This document shows positions 25,323 to 34,088 of a stretch of DNA of 64,000 nt, piece by piece. The number at the start of each line of letters is the position of its first letter. Position 1 is the first letter of the stretch. The notes under the pieces were generated by a model. It saw only the letters and a list, made by a program, of their open reading frames with translations. It was not told the DNA's origin and did not search any database. A program made the position numbers and the translations under genes. The DNA comes from Quadrisphaera sp. RL12-1S (lineage in GTDB: Bacteria > Actinomycetota > Actinomycetes > Actinomycetales > Quadrisphaeraceae): contig NZ_JACNME010000010.1 in assembly GCF_014270065.1 (NCBI RefSeq), positions 1-64,000 on the forward strand, read 5' to 3'.

Positions 25323-27511
25323 GCTCGGACCTCTGCTTCCTCGGGGATCTGGCCGCTCGCGGCCGCGTCGGCGTCGGTGATCAGGACGGCGTCGAGGGCC
25401 AGCAGGCCGTCGGCGGTGGCGCGCAGCGGGTTGACCTCGACCTCGGCCAGCCCGGGGTTGCCGGTCAGGAGCGCGGCGAGCGCCGCGAGGACGTCGGCCA
25501 GCTGCTCGGTGTCCACGGCCGGAGCGCCGCGGTGCCCGTCGAGCAGGGCGCGGGTGCGCAGCTGGTCGGGCAGGGCCAGCAGCTGGCCCCGGGTGAGCAG
25601 CGCGGGGTCGGCGGAGGCGATCGCGACGTCGGCGAGCACCTCGGTGGCGACGCCTCCGGCGCCGAGCACCACCACCGGCCCGAACACCGGGTCCCGGCGG
25701 GCGCCGACCACGAGGTCGACCCCCGGGGCCGCCATGGCCTCGACGAGGCACGGCTGGTCGCCGAGGCGCGCGAGGGCGTCGAGGGCGACGTCGAGGCCGG
25801 CGGCGTCGCGGACGCCCACGTGCACACCGCCGACGTCGCTCTTGTGGAGGATCGCGGCGTCGCTGACCTTGACCACCACGCGGCCGCCGTCTCCCCGGGG
25901 CGCCAGCTCGGCGAGCGCGGCGTGGGCCTCCTCGCGGGTGCGGCACAGGCGCCGGGGCGGCGTGGCGATGCCGACCTCGCCGAGCAGGTCCTTGGCGCGG
26001 GCCTCGTCCCAGGCACCCGGCTCGACGGCGGGCGCGGACGTCGCCTGGCCGGGGCCGCTGGAGGCCACCGCCGAGCGGGCGCTGGCCGGAAGGGCCCCCT
26101 GCGCGCGGGCGTCCTCGACGAGGGCGACCAGCGCGGTGGCGAGCGCGCCCGGGCCGACGGCCACGGGCAGTCCGGCGCCGTGCGCCGCGGCTCGGGCCCG
26201 GTCCACCTCGCCGGAGGTGCCGTCGAGGCCGACCACGGCCACGGCGCCGGCCAGGTCGGCCCCGGAGATGGCGCGCGGGAGGTCGACCACGGGCTCGGCG
26301 AGCGCGTAGACGCCGACGGCGCTGACGGCCGGGTCGGCGGCGACCGCCGCGACGACCTCGCCGTGCTGCGGACCGGGGCGCCCGGTGTCGACGGGGTTGG
26401 CCTGGTAGGTCATCGGCGGCAGCAGCTGCGACAGGCGCTCGCGCGTGGCGGGGGCCAGCTCGGGCAGCCCCACGCCCGCGCGGTGCAGCGCGTCGGCGAC
26501 GAGCAGCCCGGGCCCGGCCTGCGCCGTCACCAGCCCCACGCCCGTCGCGCTGGTCGTCGGGCGCAGCCGCGCCCGAGACAGCGCGCTGGCCGCGGTGAGC
26601 AGGTCGTCCTCGCGGTCCACCACCACGGCACCGGCCTGGCGCAGCAGCGCCCGGGTGGTGCGCCACGACGTCGCGAGCGCCCCGGTGTGGGAGGCGGCGA
26701 AGCCGCTGACGTCGTTCTCCCCCACCACGAGGGCGACCACCGGCAGGCGGCGGCTGGTGCGGCGCACGGCGTGCAGGAGCGCCGGGCCGTCGGGCACCGA
26801 CTCCAGGTGCAGCGCCACCGCCCTCGCGCTGCTGTGCCCGCTCTCCGCGGCGGCGGCGAGGTGGTCGAGCACGTCGGCGGCCGTCACGTCGACGCCCGCG
26901 CCGATGCCCACGCCCAGCGCGACGCCCTCGCCGGAGCGCTGCAGGGCGAACGACAGCGCGTGGTTGAGCCCGCCGCTGGCGGCCACCACGGCCACGCGGC
27001 CGGGCAGCACCTGCGCGGCGTCGGGCACGAAGCTGGCGCGCAGCCGCGCCCCGGGCACGAAGAACCCGGAGGTGTTCGGTCCCAGCAGGCGCAGGCCGGT
27101 GCGGCGGACCACCTCGAGCAGGTGGCGCTCGTGCTCAGCGCCCTCCGGGCCGGACTCCCCGAACCCGCCGGAGCAGACCAGCAGCGCCCTGACGCCGGCC
27201 TCGGCGCAGTCAGCGGCGGCCGCGGCGCAGGCGGCCGCGGGCACGCACAGCACGGCGAGGTCGGGCGCGCCGCCGGCGTGCACGACGTCGGCGGCGGCCT
27301 CCGCCACGGTGGTGCGGGTGCCGGCGGCGCCGCGGGCGTTGACCAGCCCGACGGGGCGGCCACCGGCGGCGAGCGCCGCGGCCATGGCGCCGCCGAGCTT
27401 GGTCGGGTCGCTGCTGGCGCCGACCACCACCACCCCGCGGGGCGCGAACAGCGCGTCCAGCCCCCGCCGACCGGTGGGTGCCGCCGCGCGGCGGGAGGCG
27501 ACAGCGGTCAC
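25319..27511 (-). CDS. Acyl-CoA synthetase, ADP-forming type (NDP-forming acetate-CoA ligase family)
   Basis: A 730-residue single-chain enzyme. An N-terminal CoA-binding Rossmann domain (VVVVGASSDPTKLGGAM) is followed by a succinyl-CoA-ligase-like domain with the phospho-His loop FAASHTGALATS, and a C-terminal ATP-grasp domain (RVVVKVSDAAILHKSDVGGV). The family makes acyl-CoA from acid, CoA and ATP. Its place between the hydroxylase and the AMP ligase, with 4-base overlaps, suggests it helps form the aryl-CoA thioester, perhaps handling the acyl-AMP product or competing with it. The exact role is not clear. Confidence 0.88.
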   Translation of the reverse strand: MTAVASRRAAAPTGRRGLDALFAPRGVVVVGASSDPTKLGGAMAAALAAGGRPVGLVNARGAAGTRTTVAEAAADVVHAGGAPDLAVLCVPAAACAAAAADCAEAGVRALLVCSGGFGESGPEGAEHERHLLEVVRRTGLRLLGPNTSGFFVPGARLRASFVPDAAQVLPGRVAVVAASGGLNHALSFALQRSGEGVALGVGIGAGVDVTAADVLDHLAAAAESGHSSARAVALHLESVPDGPALLHAVRRTSRRLPVVALVVGENDVSGFAASHTGALATSWRTTRALLRQAGAVVVDREDDLLTAASALSRARLRPTTSATGVGLVTAQAGPGLLVADALHRAGVGLPELAPATRERLSQLLPPMTYQANPVDTGRPGPQHGEVVAAVAADPAVSAVGVYALAEPVVDLPRAISGADLAGAVAVVGLDGTSGEVDRARAAAHGAGLPVAVGPGALATALVALVEDARAQGALPASARSAVASSGPGQATSAPAVEPGAWDEARAKDLLGEVGIATPPRRLCRTREEAHAALAELAPRGDGGRVVVKVSDAAILHKSDVGGVHVGVRDAAGLDVALDALARLGDQPCLVEAMAAPGVDLVVGARRDPVFGPVVVLGAGGVATEVLADVAIASADPALLTRGQLLALPDQLRTRALLDGHRGAPAVDTEQLADVLAALAALLTGNPGLAEVEVNPLRATADGLLALDAVLITDADAAASGQIPEEAEVRA

Positions 27512-29169
27512 GAGGTCGCTCCCGCCAGCTCGGACCGCGGCGCGGCAGCGCTCTGGGGCACGACGACCGCCACGGCGTCGGCGCGTCCGGACAGCAGCGC
27601 GGTCTCCACCGCGTCGTCGAGGGCGGCGGGGTCGTCGGCGTCGACGGCGAGCACCGCGACCAGCCCGCGGCGCAGCCGTGCCTCCTCGCAGACCAGCGTC
27701 CGCGTCAGCGGGGTGCCACCGGAGACGACCACCACCCCGGCGGCGGGCAGGGCGGACGTCACGGCCTCCAGGTCGCGCTCGTCAGCGGGAGCGGTGACGG
27801 CCACCGCGGCCGTCCCGTCGACGGCGAGCAGGCGCTCGCCCTCGTGGGCGAGCCAGGGCGCGCCCTCGCCGTCGACGCCACCCGTGACCAGCTGCAGCCG
27901 GCGGCCGGGAGCGGTCACGGCGCTCGTCGTCGTGCTGGTGAGCTGCAGGGGGGTGGCCAGCGGAGCGGAGCCGTGCTCGACCGCCCAGTGGCCCCTCACC
28001 CGGCCGGCGAGGGCCGGGTCGCGCTGCGCGACCTTGTCGATGCCGATGCTGCGGGAGAAGAAGTGGAAGGCGAAGGTGGTGGCGTCGAGGTCGCGGGCGT
28101 AGTCGCCGAACCGCTCCCACCACGCCAGGCTCGGCACCGCGGCGCGCTGGATCTTGGCGACGGCCGCCCCGCGCTCGGTCTGGTAGGCGGCCAGGGCCGG
28201 GGCGAGCGCGTCCGCCCCGTCGGCGCCGGCGACCTCGCGAGCCAGGACGACGGCGTCCTCCATGGCCATCTTGGTGCCCGACCCCACCGAGAAGTGGGCG
28301 GTGTGGACGGCGTCACCGAGCAGCGCGACGGGGGCGAGGTCGCCGTCGGCCGGCACCCACCAGTCGCGGGTGGCGCGGGTGCGGAAGCTGGACCAGCGCG
28401 AGCTGTTGGCCACGAGGCGCGCGCCGCTGACGTCGTCGGCGAAGAGGGCCTCGAGGTAGCGCCGGCTCGCCTCGTCGGAGGGACCGGGGGGCTGGTCGGT
28501 GTCGAAGGCGTCCAGCCCGGCGCGGTGCCAGGTGTCGGGGTCGGTCTCGACGATGAAGGTGCTCAGCTGGTCGCTGATGGGGTAGCCGTGCACGGCGAAG
28601 GCACCGTTCTCGTCGCGCCGGTGCAGGAACGTCAGGCCGTCGAAGAGGTGCTCCACGGCGAACCAGATGAACTTGGCGGTGGCGGTGGTGACGGTGTGGC
28701 CGAGGTCGTGACCGGCCTCCTCGAGCTGGCGGCGCACCGCGGAGCCGGTGCCGTCGGCGCCGACGACGAGGTCGTGCCGCTGGCGGAGGTCGGCGAGCGC
28801 TGGCGCCTGCTCGCCGAAGCGGATCTCGACCCCGGCGTTCTCGGCCTCCTCCTGGAGGCGGCGCAGCAGCACCCGGCGGTGCACCGCGGCCATGCCGTTG
28901 CCCGCGAAGGTGCGCTGCTCCCCGTCCTTGCGGACCTCGATGGCGTCCCAGTGGGTGCCGTGGTCGCGCAGGGCGTGGCGCAGCACCGGGTCGGCCTCGT
29001 CGATGACGCGCAGCGTGGCGTCGGAGAAGACGACGCCGAAGCCGAACGCGTCCTCGCGGCGGTTGCGCTCGTAGACGGTGACGCGGGCGGAGGAGTGCTG
29101 CCGCGCCAGCAGGCTCGCGAGGAACAGGCCGCCCGGCCCGCCCCCGACGACGGCGATGTCGTGGCTCAT
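27508..29169 (-). CDS. sdgC: FAD-dependent salicylyl-CoA 5-hydroxylase-like monooxygenase
   Basis: A 553-residue flavoprotein. The N-terminal Rossmann motif is IAVVGGGPGGLFLASLLA, the mid motif is LVVGADGTGSAVRR, and the FAD ribityl site is PVALLGDAVHTAHFSVGSG near residue 290. The first 400 residues match salicylyl-CoA 5-hydroxylases, which turn salicylyl-CoA into gentisyl-CoA. The remaining 150 residues are not the full old-yellow-enzyme domain of the bifunctional forms. It is the first gene of the operon, starting at ATG 29169; a GTG (29178) is 3 codons upstream. Confidence 0.85.
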   Translation of the reverse strand: MSHDIAVVGGGPGGLFLASLLARQHSSARVTVYERNRREDAFGFGVVFSDATLRVIDEADPVLRHALRDHGTHWDAIEVRKDGEQRTFAGNGMAAVHRRVLLRRLQEEAENAGVEIRFGEQAPALADLRQRHDLVVGADGTGSAVRRQLEEAGHDLGHTVTTATAKFIWFAVEHLFDGLTFLHRRDENGAFAVHGYPISDQLSTFIVETDPDTWHRAGLDAFDTDQPPGPSDEASRRYLEALFADDVSGARLVANSSRWSSFRTRATRDWWVPADGDLAPVALLGDAVHTAHFSVGSGTKMAMEDAVVLAREVAGADGADALAPALAAYQTERGAAVAKIQRAAVPSLAWWERFGDYARDLDATTFAFHFFSRSIGIDKVAQRDPALAGRVRGHWAVEHGSAPLATPLQLTSTTTSAVTAPGRRLQLVTGGVDGEGAPWLAHEGERLLAVDGTAAVAVTAPADERDLEAVTSALPAAGVVVVSGGTPLTRTLVCEEARLRRGLVAVLAVDADDPAALDDAVETALLSGRADAVAVVVPQSAAAPRSELAGATS

Positions 29170-29234
29170 GGGCGTCACGGTAGGGCGACGGACGCCGAAG
29201 TGCAACAGTCTGGCGTCGCCGTGTTTGTCACGCG

Positions 29235-29244
29235 TCACATGTGA
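29235..29244. promoter_or_regulatory. Palindrome in the salicylate operon promoter region
   Basis: TCACATGTGA is a perfect 10-base palindrome, next to GTCACGCGTCAC (29227-29238), 66 bases upstream of the hydroxylase start and before the divergent ATPase gene. A regulator (PaaX or LacI type) could bind here. Confidence 0.4.
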
Positions 29245-29318
29245 GCTGGCCGGGAGTCCCCGAACGGCCGCACGCACGGCGCGCCCCCGTCGGCGCGCCG
29301 TGCCACAGTGGGACTGCT

Positions 29319-29759
29319 GTGACCACTGATGCTCATGCCGACCCCGACGCGCCCCCCGTGCACCGCGAGCACGCCCGGGTGGTGCTCCGGCACACCCCCT
29401 CGGCGGCCGGCGCCGCCCGGCGGTTCGCGCGCAACCACCTGTGCCCGGCGCACGCGGCCGACGCGCTGGACGCGGTGCTCGTCGTCGTCAGCGAGCTGGT
29501 CACCAACGCCGTCGAGCACGGCCAGCCACCCGTGGTGCTGACGCTGCTCTGCAACGTCGAGCAGGTGGTGGTGGGCGTCCACGACTCCTCCACCACCGAG
29601 CCGCGCCGCGCCGAGGGCGAGGTGCCGTGGCACTCCGAGAGCGGGCGCGGCATGCAGCTGGTGGAGGGACTGTCGGTGCACTGGGGCGTCAGCGACGAGG
29701 GCCCCGGCGGCGGCACCGGCAAGGGCGTCTGGGCCACCATCACCCTCGACCCGACCTGA
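29319..29759 (+). CDS. ATP-binding (anti-sigma/RsbW-like) protein
   Basis: A 146-residue GHKL-type ATPase domain protein. The N box is SELVTNAVEHG near residue 60, the G1 box VVVGVHDSS, and a GRGMQLVEGLS loop follows. Such stand-alone HATPase_c_2 proteins usually act as anti-sigma factors or regulatory kinases of PP2C/STAS switches. The GTG at 29319 was chosen; longer starts are possible. It is divergent from the salicylate operon, and no partner gene is adjacent. Confidence 0.82.
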   Translation: MTTDAHADPDAPPVHREHARVVLRHTPSAAGAARRFARNHLCPAHAADALDAVLVVVSELVTNAVEHGQPPVVLTLLCNVEQVVVGVHDSSTTEPRRAEGEVPWHSESGRGMQLVEGLSVHWGVSDEGPGGGTGKGVWATITLDPT

Positions 29760-29792
29760 CCCGACCTGCCCCGACCTGGACCGCCGGCGGGC

Positions 29793-30518
<726 letters not shown>

Positions 30519-30653
30519 TCACCCCGTCGCCACCTGTGGATGCCCTGGGCGCAGCACCGCCGGGACGAGTTCGTCCAGTGACTTGAGCAACCACTGGGGG
30601 ACGTGGTCGGATGGACGGCGTCCGACCTTCGACGTCGAAACGGATCTTCCGCC

Positions 30654-31700
30654 GTGCCCTCCTCCCCTCCCGCACCGCACACCCCCCAGCCGCTGCGCGT
30701 GGCCGTCCTCGGTGCCTGGCACGTCCACACCGACGACTACGCCAGGTCCGTCCTGGCCCACCCCGGCACCGAGCTGGTGGCCGTCTGGGACGACGACGCC
30801 GAGCGCGGCCGGGCCGCCGCCGACCGCCTGGGGGCGCCCTTCGTCCCCGACCTGGCCGAGCTGCTCGCCGGTGGCAGCGCAGCGGGCCGCGTGGACGGCG
30901 TCACGGTGACGACGTCCACGGTCGCCCACCGCGAGGTCATCGGGGCTGCGGTCAGCGCGGGCGTGCACGTCTTCACCGAGAAGCTGCTGGCCCCCACGGT
31001 CGCCGAGTGCACCGAGCTGCTCGCCGAGGCCGAGCGCACCGGCGCCGTGGTGGTGGTCTCGCTGCCCCGCCTGTACGCGGGGTGCACCGCCGCGGTCCGC
31101 GAGGTGGTGGACAGCGGCCGCCTCGGCCGCGTCACGTACGCCCGGGTGCGGCTGTCCCACGAGGGCGCCGTCACCGGCTGGCTGCCGGACCGGTTCTTCG
31201 ACCCCGCGCCCTCGGTGGGCGGCGCCCTCACCGACCTCGGCTGCCACCCCGTCTACCTGGTGCAGCTGCTGCTCGGCGCCCGCCCCGACACCGTCACCGC
31301 GGTGTACGCGTCCGTGACCGGGCGGGCCGTGGAGGACAACGCCGTCGTCGTCGCCAGCTACCCGGGAGGCGTCATCGGGGTCGCGGAAGCGAGCTTCTCC
31401 TCCCCCACCCCGTTCACCATCGACGTGTTCGGCACCGAGGGCACCGTCAGCTGGACCGACGCGCCGGGCCGGCTCACCGCTACCGGTGCGGCCTTCCGGT
31501 CCGCGGAGCAGGACGACGACGGTGCGCCCGTGCTGCTGCCCGTCTCGGAGGACTCCCCCGGCGCGTTCGCCCAGTGGGTGGACCACATCCGCTCCGGCAC
31601 CCGCGCTGAGGAGAACACCTCCCGCGCCGTGGAGCTCACGCGCCTGGTGGTGGCCGCCAACCGCGCCGCCGCCGAGCAGCGCGCCGTCCCGCTCGACTGA
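30654..31700 (+). CDS. Gfo/Idh/MocA family oxidoreductase
   Basis: A 348-residue NAD(P)-dependent sugar or inositol dehydrogenase-like protein. The Rossmann fold begins [17 protein letters not shown], and the family EKP motif appears as EKLLAP. The conserved C-terminal catalytic region is [23 protein letters not shown] 30654 was taken as start because the residues before it (from 30603) are not conserved in type. It precedes a second member of the same family by 33 bases, so both probably act on related sugars. Confidence 0.88.
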   Translation: MPSSPPAPHTPQPLRVAVLGAWHVHTDDYARSVLAHPGTELVAVWDDDAERGRAAADRLGAPFVPDLAELLAGGSAAGRVDGVTVTTSTVAHREVIGAAVSAGVHVFTEKLLAPTVAECTELLAEAERTGAVVVVSLPRLYAGCTAAVREVVDSGRLGRVTYARVRLSHEGAVTGWLPDRFFDPAPSVGGALTDLGCHPVYLVQLLLGARPDTVTAVYASVTGRAVEDNAVVVASYPGGVIGVAEASFSSPTPFTIDVFGTEGTVSWTDAPGRLTATGAAFRSAEQDDDGAPVLLPVSEDSPGAFAQWVDHIRSGTRAEENTSRAVELTRLVVAANRAAAEQRAVPLD

Positions 31701-31733
31701 CCACCTCCCCCCGCTCGACGAGGAGCTCCAGCC

Positions 31734-32762
31734 ATGACCAGCACCGACAGCCCAGCCCTCCCGACCGCACCGATCACGATCGGGCTCATCGGCGGCGGTG
31801 GCATCGCCACCGCGCACCTGCGCGGCTACGCGGCCGCGGCGGACCGGATCCGCGTGGCGGCCGTCGCCGACGCCGTCGAGGCGACCGCCCGCGCCCGCGG
31901 CGAGGAGCTCGGCGTCCCCTCCTTCACGGACTACCTGCAGATGATCGCGTCGGCCGAGGTCGACGCCGTGGACATCTGCCTGCCGCACCACCTGCACGCC
32001 GACGCGATCGTCGCCGCGGCGCGCGCGGGCAAGCACGTGCTGTGCGAGAAGCCGCTCTGCCTGACCCCGCAGGAGGCGCGGCGCGCGCAGGCCGCCGTGG
32101 CCGAGGCGGGCGTGACGCTCATGTGCGCGCACAACCAGCTCTTCCTGCCCGCGGTGGCCACGGCGAAGGCGGTCATCGAGTCGGGTGCGCTGGGGCGCAT
32201 CTACGAGGTGCGCACCACCGACAGCTTCTTCAACGACTTCGACCCGTCGAACATGGGCTGGCGCGCCCACGCCGCCACCAGCGGCGGCGGCGAGCTCATC
32301 GACACCGGCTACCACCCGACCTACCTCATGCTCCACCTCGCCGGCGGCGTGCCCGTGGAGGTGACGGCGATGCTGTCCACCCACCGGCTGTCGTTCATGG
32401 AGGGCGAGGACTCCGCCCAGGTGCTCGTGCGCTTCGACAACGGCGTGGTCGGGCAGCTGGTCACCAGCTGGGCCTACGAGGCGGCGCCCGGCACGGAGCG
32501 GTTCTCCGTGGTCGGCGAGCTCGGGTCGCTGACCTCGGACGGGACGTCGCTGCGCTACGACCTGCGCGACGGGACGAGCAGGACCGAGGAGTTCGAGCCG
32601 GTGGACACCTTCTCGGCGGAGATCTCCGCCTTCGCCGACTGCCTGCTCACCGGGACCCGACCGATCCACACCGAGGCCGAGGGCGTCGCGGTGCTCGGCA
32701 CCATCCTCGCGGCCTACGAGGCGGCCCGGGAGCGCCGCGTCGCCGAGGTCATCCGCGCCTGA
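31734..32762 (+). CDS. Gfo/Idh/MocA family oxidoreductase
   Basis: A 342-residue member of the same family as the gene before it. It starts MTSTDSPALPTAPITIGLIGGGGIATAHL, has the canonical VLCEKPLCLTP motif and the catalytic GGGELIDTGYHPTYLMLHLAGG. GAGGAG sits 8 bases upstream of the ATG. It forms a two-gene unit with 30654-31700. The likely substrates are sugars, inositols or their oxidised forms. Confidence 0.92.
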   Translation: MTSTDSPALPTAPITIGLIGGGGIATAHLRGYAAAADRIRVAAVADAVEATARARGEELGVPSFTDYLQMIASAEVDAVDICLPHHLHADAIVAAARAGKHVLCEKPLCLTPQEARRAQAAVAEAGVTLMCAHNQLFLPAVATAKAVIESGALGRIYEVRTTDSFFNDFDPSNMGWRAHAATSGGGELIDTGYHPTYLMLHLAGGVPVEVTAMLSTHRLSFMEGEDSAQVLVRFDNGVVGQLVTSWAYEAAPGTERFSVVGELGSLTSDGTSLRYDLRDGTSRTEEFEPVDTFSAEISAFADCLLTGTRPIHTEAEGVAVLGTILAAYEAARERRVAEVIRA

Positions 32763-32776
32763 CCACCCCCCACCCT

Positions 32777-32831
32777 CCGTGATCATGGGCTTCCCGAGCA
32801 CTTTCACCCCGTGATCATGGGCTTCCCGAGC
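32777..32831 (+). repeat. GTGATCATGG repeat, two direct copies
   Basis: Two copies of CCGTGATCATGGGC followed by TTCCCGAGC lie at 32777 and 32809, 32 bases apart. They face the triplicated inverted form at 33373-33462 on the other side of the ybaK-like gene. Confidence 0.85.
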
Positions 32832-32868
32832 GCCTCCCGTCGGTGGAGGACGACGGGGCTGCGCCAGG

Positions 32869-33354
32869 ATGGCGGGCGTGAGCACCGAGCGCGTGCAGGC
32901 CTTCCTCGACGAGCACCTGCCCGGGACCCGGGTCATCGAGCCCGAGGTCGACACCCCCACCGTGCAGGCGGCGGCCGACGCGCTCGGGGTCGAGCCGGGG
33001 CAGATCGCCAAGACGCTGGCGCTGCGCGCCGGTGACCGGGTGGTGCTCGTGGTGGCACGCGGCGACGCACGGCTCGACAACGCCAAGTTCAAGGCCGCCT
33101 TCGGTGCCAAGCCGCGCATGCTGCCCGGCGAGGAGGCCCACGCGGTGACCGGCCAGCCCGTGGGCGGCGTCAGCCCGTTCGGTCACCTGGAGCCGCTGGA
33201 GGTGCACTGCGACGAGTCGCTGCGGGCCTTCGACGTGGTCTACCCCGCCGGGGGCAGCCGCCGCTCGGCGGTGCCGCTGACGCCGGCGCAGCTCGGCGCG
33301 CTCACCGGTGACCGGTGGGTGGACGTGACGCGGCCGCCGCAGCCCAGTCCGTGA
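32869..33354 (+). CDS. YbaK/EbsC family aminoacyl-tRNA deacylase-like protein
   Basis: A 161-residue single-domain protein of the YbaK/ProX trans-editing family, which removes wrongly attached amino acids from tRNA. Visible features are the Lys in GQIAKTLALRAGD near residue 48, DARLDNAKFKAAFGAK, and the C-terminal GGVSPFGHLEPLEVHCDESL. The start is ATG 32869 (GTG 32878 also possible). It is flanked by inverted arrays of the GTGATCATGG repeat. Confidence 0.9.
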   Translation: MAGVSTERVQAFLDEHLPGTRVIEPEVDTPTVQAAADALGVEPGQIAKTLALRAGDRVVLVVARGDARLDNAKFKAAFGAKPRMLPGEEAHAVTGQPVGGVSPFGHLEPLEVHCDESLRAFDVVYPAGGSRRSAVPLTPAQLGALTGDRWVDVTRPPQPSP

Positions 33355-33372
33355 CCGCTCCGCTGTCTGACG

Positions 33373-33462
33373 GTGCTCGGGAAGTCCATGATCACGGCCG
33401 GAAAGTGCTCGGGAAGTCCATGATCACGGCCGGAAAGTGCTCGGGAAGCCCATGATCACGGA
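33373..33462 (-). repeat. GTGATCATGG repeat, three direct copies (32-base period)
   Basis: Three near-identical units at 33373, 33405 and 33437 read GTGCTCGGGAAG, then T or C, then CCATGATCACGG, with CCGGAAA between. They are the reverse complement of the units at 32777, so the ybaK-like gene sits inside a large inverted repeat. Confidence 0.9.
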
Positions 33463-33474
33463 GCGACGGGGCGG

Positions 33475-34020
33475 CTAGTCGCGGTCGGGGTCGCGGTGCA
33501 GGGCGACGAACAGCGACAGCGGTGTGGCGTCAGCCGCCCCGGGACGCTGGGCGAACTCGTCGAGCAGCGCGTCCAGGCGCTGCTCCAGCTCGGCGCGACC
33601 CTCGGCGTCCAGCCGCAGCCCGAGGCGGGCGACGCGCAGGTCGGGGTCGGCCGGGGCCTCCTCGGTGCCGTCGCCGAGCAGCACCGGCAGGGTCTGCGTG
33701 AACGCCTCGACCATGGCGCGGGCGGAGCGCTGCTCGTCCAGCTGCCACGACTTCCCGGTGGCGCGGTACGGCACCGAGCGGGCGCCGCGGCGGCCGCGGG
33801 TGGAGGGCATCGGCTCGAGGAAGCCGGTGCCCACCAGCGTCCGCACGTGGTGCAGGGCGGTGGCGGCGTTGAGCCCCAGGCGCTCGGCGATCGCGGCGTT
33901 GGTCATGGGGGTGTCCAGGCACATCCGCAGGATCCGCAGCCGCACGGCCGAGGCCAGGGCCTTGGCCTCCGCCTCGGTGGCGACGCGTCGGTGCGGGAGG
34001 TCCCAGGTCTGAGCGCTCAC
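33475..34020 (-). CDS. ArsR-like helix-turn-helix transcriptional regulator
   Basis: A 181-residue regulator with a winged helix near the N-terminus (VRLRILRMCLDTPMTNAAIAERLGLNAATALHHVRTL, here read in two parts) and an uncharacterised helical C-terminal part. The divergent MFS transporter 68 bases away is the likely target. GTG 34020 is taken as start, since residues upstream from 34068 look unrelated. A TTGA...TCAA repeat lies between the two genes. Confidence 0.85.
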   Translation of the reverse strand: MSAQTWDLPHRRVATEAEAKALASAVRLRILRMCLDTPMTNAAIAERLGLNAATALHHVRTLVGTGFLEPMPSTRGRRGARSVPYRATGKSWQLDEQRSARAMVEAFTQTLPVLLGDGTEEAPADPDLRVARLGLRLDAEGRAELEQRLDALLDEFAQRPGAADATPLSLFVALHRDPDRD

Positions 34021-34061
34021 GCACCCAACGTAGACACGACATGACGCACCGCGCTCAGTGA

Positions 34062-34075
34062 TTGACATTCCTCAA
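34062..34075. promoter_or_regulatory. Inverted repeat / -35-like element in regulator-MFS gap
   Basis: TTGACATTCCTCAA contains the inverted repeat TTGA-N6-TCAA and a consensus -35 hexamer TTGACA for the plus strand. It lies in the divergent gap and suits an operator of the regulator at 33475. Confidence 0.45.
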
Positions 34076-34088
34076 CCACTCCCGTCGC

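Noticed and set aside
33373-33462. Possible CRISPR array (three 32-base units)
   Set aside because: The units are contiguous with no variable spacers, and the same unit is dispersed elsewhere without cas genes.
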